DNA of 64,000 bases from Anaerolineae bacterium (GTDB lineage Bacteria > Chloroflexota > Anaerolineae > Aggregatilineales > Phototrophicaceae), in assembly GCA_022843745.1 (NCBI GenBank), contig JALHNB010000003.1, forward strand, positions 1-64,000, read 5' to 3'. This document shows, in pieces, positions 1 to 8,410 of this stretch. Within the stretch, counting starts at the first letter, position 1. Each line of letters opens with the position of its first letter. The translations under genes and the position numbers were made by a program. Under the pieces are notes generated by a model. That model did not search any database. It saw nothing but the letters and a program-made list of their open reading frames with translations, and was not told where the DNA came from.

Positions 1-33
1 TTCACGCACCGTAAATTCGTTGAAAATGGGCTA

Positions 34-258
34 TTAGGCTGAATCACCGCGAAAATTATCGCGTCCCAGCATCGCACCCCCAACAATCAGAATTGCGCCC
101 GCACCCAGCAGCAGCATAAATGTGGCTGCTCCGGGAGGGCTTGTCGTTTCTTCAGTGGTTTGTGCCTCAGTGGCTTCCTCAGCCATCGTCAGCGGGACGA
201 CGAGCAGCAAGCTGCACAATACCAGCGCCAGCAAGAGTTTCTTGAATGTTTTTTGCAT
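34..258 (-). CDS. Small secreted or membrane-anchored protein of unknown function
   Basis: A 74-residue protein. Residues 1-26 form a clear signal peptide (basic start, leucine/valine-rich core, cleavage probably after TMA). An acidic threonine/glutamate-rich stretch follows, then one glycine/alanine/leucine-rich membrane segment at about 46-66 and a short charged tail. An AAGGAG ribosome site lies about 12 bases upstream of the ATG. It lies downstream of the cytochrome bc genes on the same strand but beyond a terminator-like hairpin, so it may be expressed separately. I do not recognise a family. A small accessory subunit of the bc complex is possible but unsupported beyond position. Confidence 0.6.
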   Translation of the reverse strand: MQKTFKKLLLALVLCSLLLVVPLTMAEEATEAQTTEETTSPPGAATFMLLLGAGAILIVGGAMLGRDNFRGDSA

Positions 259-340
259 GGGTAATCCGATCTCCTTGAAAACTGCGAGTCTTATTTCAAT
301 TATTGCGTGAATCGCGCCGCTTGAACAGAGGGTTAGATTA

Positions 341-370
341 AAAAAGCCCCGGATATTCTCCAGGGCTTTT
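341..370 (-). terminator. Terminator hairpin after the cytochrome bc operon
   Basis: Two 12-base arms (A4 GCCC C GGA and TCC A GGGC T4) pair with one mismatch around a five-base loop. A runs on one side and T runs on the other would allow termination on either strand. It lies 17 bases beyond the stop of the cytochrome c gene, as expected for an intrinsic terminator of the Rieske-cytochrome b-cytochrome c transcript. Confidence 0.75.
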
Positions 371-387
371 GATTGTAGAAGGTAGTA

Positions 388-1551
388 CTATTGATCGTAG
401 CTTTCGAGGTAAGCCAGAATGTCCGCCAGCATTTGAGCATCCAGCCGTTCGCCGAAATAGTTTGGCATTATACCTACATAATTACCTGGCACTCGATATG
501 CCTCTGGATGGACGATACTCTCAACCAGATACTGTTCCGGTGTGTAGCCAGCCAATGCTGGATCGCTCAAGCGATCACCCTGAGTGACGGCCTGCCATGT
601 TTGCTCTGTAAGTGGCGCGATTGTTTCGTTGCTATGGCAACCAGCGCAGCCAAGTGCACCATTGTACAGCGTTTGACCATTGTTCGGATCACCTGTGACC
701 GTTTCCAATTGTGTCAGGATAGCAGCTACATCGGTGCCAATGGGGTTCTCAATGGATGAACTATTGGCCTGTCCAGGTCTAACAGCGAATTGATTGACTG
801 CGAGCAAGTCGTCAAGTGTCCAATCACGATCAAAATTCAGGATGTAGTTTGTGAGGTCTTGAATCTGATCTTCGCGCAGTGGGCCACCGGCGGTCTGTGA
901 CCAGGCGGCCATTGGCTGAGGCCAGTAGCTTTCGCTCGTTGGGCGTCCTGAAATCAGAGTCGTGTGAATGAAGGCTTCCAGTGTTCCACCCCAACCCAGA
1001 TATTCCAGGCGGTTATAGAGAGTCTCGGGGTCATATCCCTTGTCGATAGCACCCTGAATCTGTACTGTTAACGCAGTACGCTGCGTTTCGATGTCAGCCA
1101 GTTGTGCGGTGATTGTTTCGGTTGGGTTTTCGCCAAATTCTTCAGTAATCGCGGCAAGGCGAGTGTCAATTTCGGCTTTGCGTTCGTCGGTCACACCTTC
1201 AGCCGTGAGTTCTGCTGTAAGTGCGTCAAATTCACTTTGAGCTGATTGGAGGCGTTCAGTTTCTGAGCGAACATCCTCAAGGAAATCATGCCCGAACAAC
1301 ACCGGGTTATTCAGGCCAGGTGCGATACCTATCAGGCCGCGACCATCCGGCCCATGACAGGATGTACAGTTATTGGCGAACAGCGTCGCGCCGCGCTCAA
1401 TCGAGCGTCCGAGATACTGCTGCTCAAAAGCTTGCATACGCCCTGGTTCATTGATTGCCAACCAGCCGACGAGTACCATGATCCCCAGGAACATGGTCGC
1501 ACCTACCAGAATACGGTTTTCTATTTTTTCGATAAGCAAACGTTGTAGCAT
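388..1551 (-). CDS. Membrane-anchored di-heme cytochrome c subunit of a bc-type complex
   Basis: A 387-residue protein with an N-terminal membrane anchor at about residues 15-33 and two class-I heme sites: CTSCH near residue 62 and CAGCH near residue 302. A likely Met ligand lies in the GIMPNYF segment. Between the first heme and its distal part is a glutamate/threonine/alanine-rich helical insertion of roughly 70 residues (about 95-165) that looks like a coiled-coil hairpin. It should pass electrons from the Rieske/cytochrome b core to a terminal acceptor outside the membrane. A TTG nine bases upstream is possible, but the ATG at 1551 has a GGGGAT ribosome site at good spacing. It is the third gene of the operon, 15 bases after cytochrome b. 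Confidence 0.85.
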   Translation of the reverse strand: MLQRLLIEKIENRILVGATMFLGIMVLVGWLAINEPGRMQAFEQQYLGRSIERGATLFANNCTSCHGPDGRGLIGIAPGLNNPVLFGHDFLEDVRSETERLQSAQSEFDALTAELTAEGVTDERKAEIDTRLAAITEEFGENPTETITAQLADIETQRTALTVQIQGAIDKGYDPETLYNRLEYLGWGGTLEAFIHTTLISGRPTSESYWPQPMAAWSQTAGGPLREDQIQDLTNYILNFDRDWTLDDLLAVNQFAVRPGQANSSSIENPIGTDVAAILTQLETVTGDPNNGQTLYNGALGCAGCHSNETIAPLTEQTWQAVTQGDRLSDPALAGYTPEQYLVESIVHPEAYRVPGNYVGIMPNYFGERLDAQMLADILAYLESYDQ

Positions 1552-1566
1552 CGGATTCAATCCCCG

Positions 1567-3513
1567 TTATTCGAAGTAGGCGGAATTCTGATTGATAAAA
1601 ATGTGTACGCCGTTGATGCGTCGTCTCGGCTGGCCGTTTTCATCCAGCAGAGGGATCGGCTGACCATTCTCATCCAATACCGGATTGCCGCTTTCGAGCT
1701 GTACTTCGTCCCAGCTAATCACCAGATCAATACGCTTGAGATTCGGCTGGTTCTGAGTGATGATAATCGCGCCCCAGGCGTTATACAACTCCACATTCTC
1801 TTTTTCCAAGTGCTCAGCAAATTCCTGCAAAGCGTGATGCAGTTCAGGCGCATCAGCCGGAACGGTGTTGAAACGCACCGCACCTAGCGGAAGATGCTGC
1901 GTTTCCAGATATTCAACAAGCACTTCGGCTGGCACGATGGCCTCTGGAGCAGATGCAGCAGCTTCGACTGTCGCTTCCGTCTCAGGCGCAACCACGACAT
2001 CGGATGCCACTGCTTCAGTGGTCGCCTCTGCACCTGCCACTGCCTCAACGGTAGATTCTGCGGTAGCCTCGGCAGGCACAACGCCTGGAACAATGATGGG
2101 TGTCTCAAGTTCCTCATTAAAGGCCATCACCGCTGCGGAAGCTTCTTCCGACCCAGCTTCGATCTCGCGGGTCGTATATGCACCAACGACAAGTTGATCA
2201 TACGGCACAGGCCGCATCGCACCCATGTGGTTATGCGCAGGCTCGAATGTCATTTCGTGGAGGATTTCCGTGTCGGCGGAGGTGTTAACGCCAAATTCCG
2301 GTAATCCCATATAACTGAGGACAACGGTCATCGAACACAACACCAGCGCGACACTCATGGCAAAACGTCGGTCTGCAAAGCGGCGGCTGCGGGTGACATC
2401 AATGTATGGGACAATCATTAAGAAGATAATGAGCAGCGTTGGGAAGATAATGCCCCAGAACAGTTTATCGCCCAGTTTCAGCGCGCCTTGTACCCAGAGG
2501 AAATACCAGGGGGCAGTCGTGCCCAGCGGCGTCACCTGCGGATCGGCGTGATTTTCCAGGGGAGCATGATAGAACCAGACGCACAGCATCACCAGGATAA
2601 ACGTCGTCACAGCGAACCACATCACTTCGCTGGTGAGGACATCCGGGATGAAATAGACACGTTTATCGAGCGGGACGCGCTTGGCTGTATCTTCGCCGAT
2701 ATTTTCTTTCTGCGGCGGCAGGCTGTGACCGTGAATGATCACTTTATAATAATGAACGCCCGTGAAGATAAACAGGAAAGCAGGCAGCGCCAGCACATGA
2801 ACCATATAAAAACGGAGCAAGCCGTTCGCGCCGAGTTCCGGGCCACCACGCACCAGCAAGTTAACCTGTTCGCTGATAACGGGGGTTGCTTCCACCATAC
2901 TGGCACCGATTGTTACCGCCCAGAGTGCCAACTGATCCCAGGGGAGCAGATAGCCAGTAAAACTGAGAAGGCCGGTAAGAACCAAAAGAAGCACACCCGT
3001 AAACCACGTAAATTGTCGTGGTTTCTTGTAACTGCCTGTAAAAAACGTTCGAAGCATGTGGAGAAAGACGATTAAGACCATCGCTTCCGCGCCGAGACGA
3101 TGCAGGTCGCGGGCAAACTGCCCCAGCGGGACATTGCTCAACATATTGAGCATGTCACCATAGGCGATTTGTGGTGATGGCGTGTACCAGAACATCAGAA
3201 TGATGCCCGTAACAGTCTCGAAAAACACAAAATAAGTAGACAACCAGCCCAACCGGAAAGTTGGGTAGAGTCCGGTCATATCGGAATGAAAATAACTGGG
3301 GCGCATGTGCAGCCAGAAACCATCAGCATGGGGAGTCAGGCGCGGGTTCGGGCGGCGGCTGGGGGCTTCCCCACGCAGCGCTTCACGAATGTCCTGAATA
3401 TTCATGCCAGCGGTCAAACGCTCGACAACTTCATCAACGCCCTCGAAAACGGCTTTTTTCAGGCCCTTTTCTTTAACATCGTCGAGAAACGATGGAAATG
3501 GAAGTACGGACAT
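1567..3513 (-). CDS. Cytochrome b subunit of a menaquinol bc complex, with long C-terminal extension
   Basis: A 648-residue protein, much longer than the usual 200-430 residues. The first 400 or so residues are the cytochrome b core. Paired heme histidines are visible in the HRLGAEAMVLIVFLHMLR helix and again in the FYMVHVLALPAFLF helix with the following GVHYY. An APWYFLW segment takes the place of the canonical PEWY loop, as in menaquinol-type enzymes. Several further membrane helices follow. After them comes an alanine/glutamate/threonine/valine-rich linker (about residues 455-530), then a separate soluble domain of about 110 residues. That domain contains a short internal duplication built on LDENGQP. 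An AGGAG site precedes the ATG. The gene sits between the Rieske and cytochrome c genes in one operon. Confidence 0.9.
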   Translation of the reverse strand: MSVLPFPSFLDDVKEKGLKKAVFEGVDEVVERLTAGMNIQDIREALRGEAPSRRPNPRLTPHADGFWLHMRPSYFHSDMTGLYPTFRLGWLSTYFVFFETVTGIILMFWYTPSPQIAYGDMLNMLSNVPLGQFARDLHRLGAEAMVLIVFLHMLRTFFTGSYKKPRQFTWFTGVLLLVLTGLLSFTGYLLPWDQLALWAVTIGASMVEATPVISEQVNLLVRGGPELGANGLLRFYMVHVLALPAFLFIFTGVHYYKVIIHGHSLPPQKENIGEDTAKRVPLDKRVYFIPDVLTSEVMWFAVTTFILVMLCVWFYHAPLENHADPQVTPLGTTAPWYFLWVQGALKLGDKLFWGIIFPTLLIIFLMIVPYIDVTRSRRFADRRFAMSVALVLCSMTVVLSYMGLPEFGVNTSADTEILHEMTFEPAHNHMGAMRPVPYDQLVVGAYTTREIEAGSEEASAAVMAFNEELETPIIVPGVVPAEATAESTVEAVAGAEATTEAVASDVVVAPETEATVEAAASAPEAIVPAEVLVEYLETQHLPLGAVRFNTVPADAPELHHALQEFAEHLEKENVELYNAWGAIIITQNQPNLKRIDLVISWDEVQLESGNPVLDENGQPIPLLDENGQPRRRINGVHIFINQNSAYFE

Positions 3514-3533
3514 TACATCTCTCCTGGTGCCAC

Positions 3534-4118
3534 TTAGACTTTGCCGTTACGCATTATTCGAGAGCTGGTATCAACAAGAATTTCCTGGATCGTGCGTCCT
3601 TGCAGCGGAATCGGGTCGCCAGCGGCATCGGTAGCGGCCGACGTACCATCCGTGAAAATGATGGTCGTTCTAAAACGATCCAGGCTGCGCGGTGCAGGGC
3701 CTTCGATGTATTTCCCGTTAATCTGATATTTCGAACCATGACACGGGCATTCAAACCGGAAGTTCGTATCAACCCATTTGGGAAGGCAACCCAGATGCGT
3801 ACAGACCGCATACAGCGCGACAAAACCCTCCGAAGAATTCGAAAGCCAAAAACGGCCTTCAGGTTTGGCAATAGGCGCTGTATCTGCCAGCGGCAAATCG
3901 GCTGGGTTTACAGTGAACGTGCCGCCAAACTCCCCGGCTTTAAAACGGGGGTAGGCAAACCATAAAACGGTGGCCGTGACTTCACCTGCTACTAGAAGAA
4001 AAGATGCGCCCCAGATGTAGTACAAAAATTCGCGGCGGCTGGGCGCACTAACGGCTACCTCAGCAGCTTTTTCGGCTTTCGGTGTCGCAGCGGATTTAGC
4101 TGCGCTGGCTGTAGCCAT
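3534..4118 (-). CDS. Rieske iron-sulfur subunit of the bc complex
   Basis: A 194-residue protein. A short alanine/lysine-rich N terminus leads into one membrane helix (about residues 30-50) preceded by an RREF twin-arginine-like motif. The Rieske domain carries the two cluster loops CTHLGC and CPCHGS, which give the Cys-His/Cys-His ligands of the 2Fe-2S cluster. Two further cysteines in these loops could form the usual stabilising disulfide. It oxidises the quinol and passes one electron to the cytochrome c subunit. The start is supported by a strong AGGAGG nine bases upstream. It is the first gene of the operon, so transcription should begin in the AT-rich region 4119-4412. Confidence 0.95.
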   Translation of the reverse strand: MATASAAKSAATPKAEKAAEVAVSAPSRREFLYYIWGASFLLVAGEVTATVLWFAYPRFKAGEFGGTFTVNPADLPLADTAPIAKPEGRFWLSNSSEGFVALYAVCTHLGCLPKWVDTNFRFECPCHGSKYQINGKYIEGPAPRSLDRFRTTIIFTDGTSAATDAAGDPIPLQGRTIQEILVDTSSRIMRNGKV

Positions 4119-4412
4119 TTATTAATGCCTCCTGGTCAATTTACCTGGAATTTGAAAAGTTTAACGCAAATTCTGGAGATCACACAATTTGTAGTGACCA
4201 ATGTTTTGTTAAACAATTTATCCATGATTCAAAGATTGCTTTTATCATGTTAAATATATCACAAACGATCTCGAATTGTCAAAAAAGCATAAGCAAAATT
4301 TTTAACTTTCACGCGCCCGGATTCAGGTCGATTTGCCCTTCTCAGATGACACCAATCCCGATATAGTTATCGACATCAAAATCGCTATTTGCGTGGTTAT
4401 TATAACGTTTTT
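4119..4412. promoter_or_regulatory. AT-rich divergent intergenic region between the bc operon and RNase D
   Basis: About 290 bases between two divergent genes, clearly richer in A and T than the surrounding coding DNA. It must hold the promoter for the Rieske operon (minus) and probably one for RNase D (plus). I do not see an unambiguous -35/-10 pair, an inverted operator or an RNA gene here. Confidence 0.35.
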
Positions 4413-5552
4413 ATGACGAATACCCCTATCGCCCCGGCACGCTACGTTGATAATAACACGGCGCTGCGCAATCTGGTAAAAAATCTCGAAAACGAGTCTC
4501 TGCTGGCAATTGATACCGAATCCAACAGTCTCCATGCTTATCGTGAGCGAGTCTGCCTGATACAGCTATCGACCCGCACCGCCGATTACATCATCGACCC
4601 GCTGCGAATCAGCGATATGCAGCCGCTTGGCACGATTCTGGCAGATCGAAAAGTCGAAAAAGTTTTTCATTCGGCAGAATATGATGTCATGACGATCAAG
4701 CGAGATTTCGGTTTTCAGATCCATAATCTCTTTGATACCCAGCTTGCTGCACGAATCCTGGGGCGCACCCTGTTCGGCCTGAGTGATCTATTGGAAGCTT
4801 ATATCGGTATTCAGCCGGACAAACGCCATCAGCGAGATGATTGGGGCGAACGTCCGCTGCCCAAAGATAGTTTGCTTTACGCCCAGATGGACACCCATTA
4901 TCTTCCTTATCTGCGGGATCGGCTGCGCGAGGAACTTGAGCAAGCAGACTCATGGATCGAGGCGCAGGAAGCTTTTGAAGAACTCGACACCATCCCATCG
5001 GCAAATAGCAGCCCGTTTGACCCCGACGGTTATTGGCGCATCGGCACATCCAACGACCTGAACCGCCGCCAGATGGCAATTTTGCGCGAACTTTATCTGC
5101 TGCGTGAGCGTTTGGCGGAACAGCGCGACTGCCCGCCATTTAAAGTATTTGGCAATTCGGTGATGATCACGCTGGCACAACTGACTCCGCATGACAGAGA
5201 TCAACTGGAAAAAATAAAAGAATTATCGCCCAAAATCACACGGCGTTACGGCAGCGATCTGCTCCAGGCGATTGAACGGGGTTTGAAGGCCAAGACTCCC
5301 TCACCGCCACCACGTCCGCCGCGCATGGATCCCATCATCATGGAGCGCTTTAACGCCCTGCGCGAATGGCGCAAACAACGGGCGACTGCGCGTGGAGTCG
5401 AGTCCGACGTGATCGTCTCAAAAGATGTATTATGGACATTGGCAGAACGCGCCCCGGCTCATGTGAACGATATGCAAGATATTCCTGGGCTTGGCCCCTG
5501 GCGACTCTCTCATTATGCCAATGAGCTTCTGGAAGTTATCCGGCGCGGGTAA
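4413..5552 (+). CDS. rnd: Ribonuclease D (DEDD exonuclease with two HRDC domains)
   Basis: A 379-residue 3'-5' exoribonuclease of the DEDDy class, which trims the 3' ends of tRNA and other stable RNAs. The ExoI motif is the IDTES segment near residue 33. ExoII includes VFHSAEYDV, and ExoIII has the Tyr-x3-Asp pattern YAQMD. Two helical HRDC domains follow, one around residues 215-275 and one ending with IPGLGPWRL near the C terminus. This matches the E. coli architecture and length. A TTG 24 bases earlier is open, but the ATG at 4413 fits the family start. The bases after its stop contain a degenerate 36-bp repeat. Confidence 0.9.
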   Translation: MTNTPIAPARYVDNNTALRNLVKNLENESLLAIDTESNSLHAYRERVCLIQLSTRTADYIIDPLRISDMQPLGTILADRKVEKVFHSAEYDVMTIKRDFGFQIHNLFDTQLAARILGRTLFGLSDLLEAYIGIQPDKRHQRDDWGERPLPKDSLLYAQMDTHYLPYLRDRLREELEQADSWIEAQEAFEELDTIPSANSSPFDPDGYWRIGTSNDLNRRQMAILRELYLLRERLAEQRDCPPFKVFGNSVMITLAQLTPHDRDQLEKIKELSPKITRRYGSDLLQAIERGLKAKTPSPPPRPPRMDPIIMERFNALREWRKQRATARGVESDVIVSKDVLWTLAERAPAHVNDMQDIPGLGPWRLSHYANELLEVIRRG

Positions 5553-5624
5553 GAGTCGGCAACAGAACCAGATTTTGGGCCAGGCGAAGAGTCGACGATA
5601 AAACGAGATTATTAGGAAAACAAA
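5553..5624. repeat. Degenerate 36-bp tandem duplication just after the RNase D stop
   Basis: The sequence immediately after the TAA (starting GAGTCG at 5553) reappears 36 bases later at 5589. About 21 of 29 compared bases match, and shared blocks include GAGTCG, AAC and AGATT. The offset is a multiple of three, so the copies share a frame: read through from the stop, both segments are open until a TAG at about 5614. This is a weak member of the boundary repeats described in the findings. It fills almost the whole gap to the next gene. Confidence 0.5.
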
Positions 5625-5626
5625 TC

Positions 5627-7039
5627 ATGCGATTGACATTTTACGGCGCGGCTCGAACAGTAACCGGCTCTCAACATATGGTTGAGGTAAACGGTCAGCG
5701 GATTTTGCTCGACTGTGGCCTGTACCAGGGAAAGCGCAGCGAAGCCGCCGAGCGCAATCAGCATTTGCCATTTCCCGCGCATGAAGTCGATGTCATGGTG
5801 CTGTCCCACGCGCATATCGACCACTCCGGCAATATCCCCAATCTGGTTAAAAGTGGCTACGATGGCGAAATTGTCAGCACCTATGCCACACGCGACCTGT
5901 GCGCGACGATGCTGCTCGACAGCGCGCATATCCAGGAAAAAGATGCCGAATTTGTCAACAAGAAGCGCAAAAAACGCGGCGAAGTGCCTATCGAGCCGAT
6001 CTACACGCAGGAAGATGCAGTAAAAAGCCTCGATTATTTCACATCGCAAAGCTACAACCGTTCGCGCCAGATCGCACCGGGTGTCACACTCACTTTTATT
6101 GACGCAGGCCATATGCTGGGCAGCGCGAGTGTGGTGCTGGATATTGAAGACCATGACGCGCACCGCGATGTTCGACTGGTTTTCAGCGGTGATATTGGTC
6201 GTGCGGGAATTCCGATTATTCGCGATCCGCAAACCGTTGAATCCGCTGATATTCTGATCATGGAAAGTACCTATGGGGATCGCCTGCATCCGCCCTATGC
6301 CGAATCCAACAAGGATTTGGAGCGAATCGTTAATGAAACCTACCAGCGTGGCGGCCTCATCATCGTCCCGGCCTTCGCTGTCGGGCGGACTCAGCAGCTT
6401 GTTTATTCGCTCAACCGATTGGCGGATGCGGGCGATATTCCCCGGCTGCCCATTTATGTGGACAGTCCGTTAGCCGTGAACGCGACATCCGTTTACCGGA
6501 TGCACCCCGAATGCTATGACGACGAAATTCGGAACTTTATACTGGGCGAGAATGGACAGCGTGAAGCCTTCGATTTCGGTCATCTCATTTATACACGCTC
6601 GGTAGAAGAGAGCAAACAGCTCAACTTTTTGCGTGAACCCGCCATCATCATCAGTGCCAGCGGGATGGCCGAGACAGGCCGCATCCTGCATCACCTGAAA
6701 AATCACATCGAAGACCCGAAAAACACGGTTCTCATCACGGGCTGGCAAGCGCCGGACACACTGGGGCGCAAATTGGTCGATAAGCTGCCGACTGTGAGCA
6801 TCTTTGGCGAACCTTATCAAAACCGAGCGCACCTGGAAGTCTTAAATGGCTTCAGCGGTCACGCCGATCATGACGAACTATTGGATTGGGTCGGCGCGAT
6901 TAAAGACAAACCCAAGCGCACATTTCTGGTGCATGGCGAAGAAAAAGCGGCTTTCGCGCTGGCGGAATCGCTCAAAACTCAGTTTACGATGTGGGTGGAT
7001 GTGCCACAAATGAAAGAATCGTTTGAGGTGACACTATGA
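5627..7039 (+). CDS. Metallo-beta-lactamase/beta-CASP nuclease (RNA-processing exonuclease family)
   Basis: A 470-residue protein. The MBL domain carries HAHIDHSG (about residues 60-67) and a later GDIGRAG metal-binding aspartate loop. The inserted beta-CASP domain includes VPAFAVGRTQQ, SASGMAETGRILHHL and the C-terminal NGFSGHADHDEL histidine motif. This order is that of the YSH1/CPSF-73-like single-chain nucleases of bacteria, which cut or degrade RNA using two zinc ions. An AGGAAA site precedes the ATG. The stop overlaps the start of the next gene by four bases (ATGA), so the two are probably translationally coupled. Confidence 0.9.
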   Translation: MRLTFYGAARTVTGSQHMVEVNGQRILLDCGLYQGKRSEAAERNQHLPFPAHEVDVMVLSHAHIDHSGNIPNLVKSGYDGEIVSTYATRDLCATMLLDSAHIQEKDAEFVNKKRKKRGEVPIEPIYTQEDAVKSLDYFTSQSYNRSRQIAPGVTLTFIDAGHMLGSASVVLDIEDHDAHRDVRLVFSGDIGRAGIPIIRDPQTVESADILIMESTYGDRLHPPYAESNKDLERIVNETYQRGGLIIVPAFAVGRTQQLVYSLNRLADAGDIPRLPIYVDSPLAVNATSVYRMHPECYDDEIRNFILGENGQREAFDFGHLIYTRSVEESKQLNFLREPAIIISASGMAETGRILHHLKNHIEDPKNTVLITGWQAPDTLGRKLVDKLPTVSIFGEPYQNRAHLEVLNGFSGHADHDELLDWVGAIKDKPKRTFLVHGEEKAAFALAESLKTQFTMWVDVPQMKESFEVTL

Positions 7040-7434
7040 GCCAGACCAGCATTTTCGCGGACGAATGGCGCGACTGCCTGCGTGAACATTATATGTATGT
7101 GATTCGCGAACACGACGAAGTCACGCGCCCCACGCTGACCAAAGTGATGATCGAGGCCGGATTCACGGACAGCGAATTGGCGGAACTCCGCGTCCGGGCG
7201 ACCATGCGTGCCGACGAGATGCCGGAGAATTTCGTGCCGGATTTGGACGTGCTGGAAACAAAAATTCATCCTGTGCCGGAAATTCCTGTGCCGGAAGTCG
7301 CCGTACTGGAAGAACTCATCGAGGACGCGCCGCCAATAGATGAGGTTGCCGTGCCGGAAGTTGAAGAAGCTAAAGCAGAAGAAGAAATCGAGAAAGATGA
7401 TCCCGATGCGCCGAAGCAGTTAAGCCTGTTTTAA
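7036..7434 (+). CDS. Small acidic protein with a C-terminal clamp-binding-type motif
   Basis: A 132-residue protein of no family I recognise. The first 65 residues look like a folded helical module. The rest is a proline/valine/glutamate-rich, very acidic tail with repeated VPE units (IPVPEVAV, AVPEVEEA). The protein ends in KQLSLF, which matches the bacterial sliding-clamp binding consensus QL(S/D)LF exactly and sits at the extreme C terminus, where such peptides usually function. It overlaps the upstream beta-CASP nuclease gene by four bases and is followed five bases later by tadA. A clamp-tethered adaptor for the nuclease is an inference only. Confidence 0.7.
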   Translation: MSQTSIFADEWRDCLREHYMYVIREHDEVTRPTLTKVMIEAGFTDSELAELRVRATMRADEMPENFVPDLDVLETKIHPVPEIPVPEVAVLEELIEDAPPIDEVAVPEVEEAKAEEEIEKDDPDAPKQLSLF

Positions 7435-7439
7435 CAGAA

Positions 7440-7904
7440 ATGAATGACGAATTCTGGATGCGGGCAGCGCTGGCGGAGGCCGAAAAAGCGCTGGAATACG
7501 CGGATGTGCCGATTGGGGCAATAGCCGTGCGCGATGGAGTCATTATTGGCACGGGTCACAACCGCCGCGAGGCTGACCAGGACCCGACAGCCCACGCCGA
7601 AATGATCGCCATCCGGCAGGCCGCGCAGGTGGTCGGTCATTGGCGGCTGGAAAATGTCACACTTTACTGCACGCTCGAACCCTGCGCCATGTGCGCTGGC
7701 GCGATGGTGTTAGCGCGTTTACCCCGACTCGTCTACGCGACATCTGACCCGAAAGCCGGAGCAGCAGGCAGCGTTCTCAATATCCTGCAACATGAACAGC
7801 TCAATCACCGCGTTGAATGTACACACGGCCTGTTAGCCGAGGAAGCCGCCGAGCAAATCCGCGCCTTTTTTCGCGCCCTTCGCGCCGACGGCCAGCGGCA
7901 CTGA
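7440..7904 (+). CDS. tadA: tRNA-specific adenosine deaminase
   Basis: A 154-residue zinc-dependent deaminase that converts adenosine to inosine at the wobble position of tRNA-Arg(ACG). The HAEM motif supplies the zinc histidine and the catalytic glutamate, and PCAMCAGAM supplies the two zinc cysteines. The N-terminal start (MNDEFWMRAALAEAEKA) and the length match the family. It begins five bases after the previous stop with no strong ribosome site of its own, which suggests expression with the two upstream genes. Guanine-deaminase relatives share the fold, but the motif spacing fits TadA. Confidence 0.92.
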   Translation: MNDEFWMRAALAEAEKALEYADVPIGAIAVRDGVIIGTGHNRREADQDPTAHAEMIAIRQAAQVVGHWRLENVTLYCTLEPCAMCAGAMVLARLPRLVYATSDPKAGAAGSVLNILQHEQLNHRVECTHGLLAEEAAEQIRAFFRALRADGQRH

Positions 7905-7905
7905 A

Positions 7906-8208
7906 TTAAGCGCGTCTTCCACTTATCAGGCGACCAATGAAGATCACCACGATTGCGCCAATGAGCGCAGTGAGGATCGAGCCGATTCCCAGGCCAACAT
8001 CAATCGTGCCATTATTAAAACCGAGCAGGCCGAGAATAAAGCCACCCAAAAATGACCCGATCAACCCCAGGATGATGTCAGACACGAAACTGGAATTCGC
8101 TGATCCCATGATTCGACGAGCCAGTGCTCCGGCGATAAAGCCGATGATGATCCAGCCGATGCAGTAAACCGGTGAAAGAATTAAGCCTGAGATAAAATCG
8201 CCCATCAA
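7906..8208 (-). CDS. GlsB/YeaQ/YmgE-family small membrane protein
   Basis: A 100-residue, very hydrophobic protein with three predicted membrane helices rich in glycine and isoleucine. Recognisable features are GWIIIGFIAGALARRIM in the first helix and GLIGSFLGGFILGLLGF in the second. This is the transglycosylase-associated/GlsB family, which is stress-linked but biochemically undefined. It ends one base after the convergent tadA stop. A second ATG three bases in is equally possible as start. Confidence 0.85.
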   Translation of the reverse strand: MMGDFISGLILSPVYCIGWIIIGFIAGALARRIMGSANSSFVSDIILGLIGSFLGGFILGLLGFNNGTIDVGLGIGSILTALIGAIVVIFIGRLISGRRA

Positions 8209-8303
8209 AGTACCTTTCTTAAGAGTAAAATTTCAATATAATTTTAAAGGACATACCATTAGATTTGCGCAAGATCGGCATTCTCAAATAATGCTCTTTA
8301 TCG

Positions 8304-8309
8304 TATAAT
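8304..8309 (+). promoter_or_regulatory. -10 element for tRNA-Ser
   Basis: A perfect TATAAT ends 11 bases before the first base of the tRNA. A weak -35 (TTCTCA, four of six matches) lies 17 bases upstream at 8281. The position fits transcription starting a few bases before the mature tRNA. Confidence 0.6.
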
Positions 8310-8320
8310 CCTCCTCCTAT

Positions 8321-8407
8321 GGAGAGGTGCCGGAGTGGTTGATCGGGCCTGTCTCGAAAACAGGTATAGCCGCAAGGCTATCGAGGGTTCGAATCCCTCC
8401 TTCTCCG
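8321..8407 (+). tRNA. tRNA-Ser (anticodon CGA)
   Basis: An 87-base cloverleaf. The acceptor arms GGAGAGG and CTTCTCC pair with one G-U. The anticodon stem and loop CCTGT CTCGAAA ACAGG gives anticodon CGA. A long extra arm (TATAGCC-GCAA-GGCTATC) is typical of class II serine tRNAs, and the T arm contains GGTTCGAATCC. The discriminator is G and CCA is not encoded. The stop codon of the opposite-strand gene begins three bases after the tRNA end. Confidence 0.95.
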
Positions 8408-8410
8408 CTT

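Noticed and set aside
1865-2304. Long plus-strand frames opposite cytochrome b
   Set aside because: They are antisense shadows of the Ala/Glu/Val-rich linker codons and have no recognisable features.
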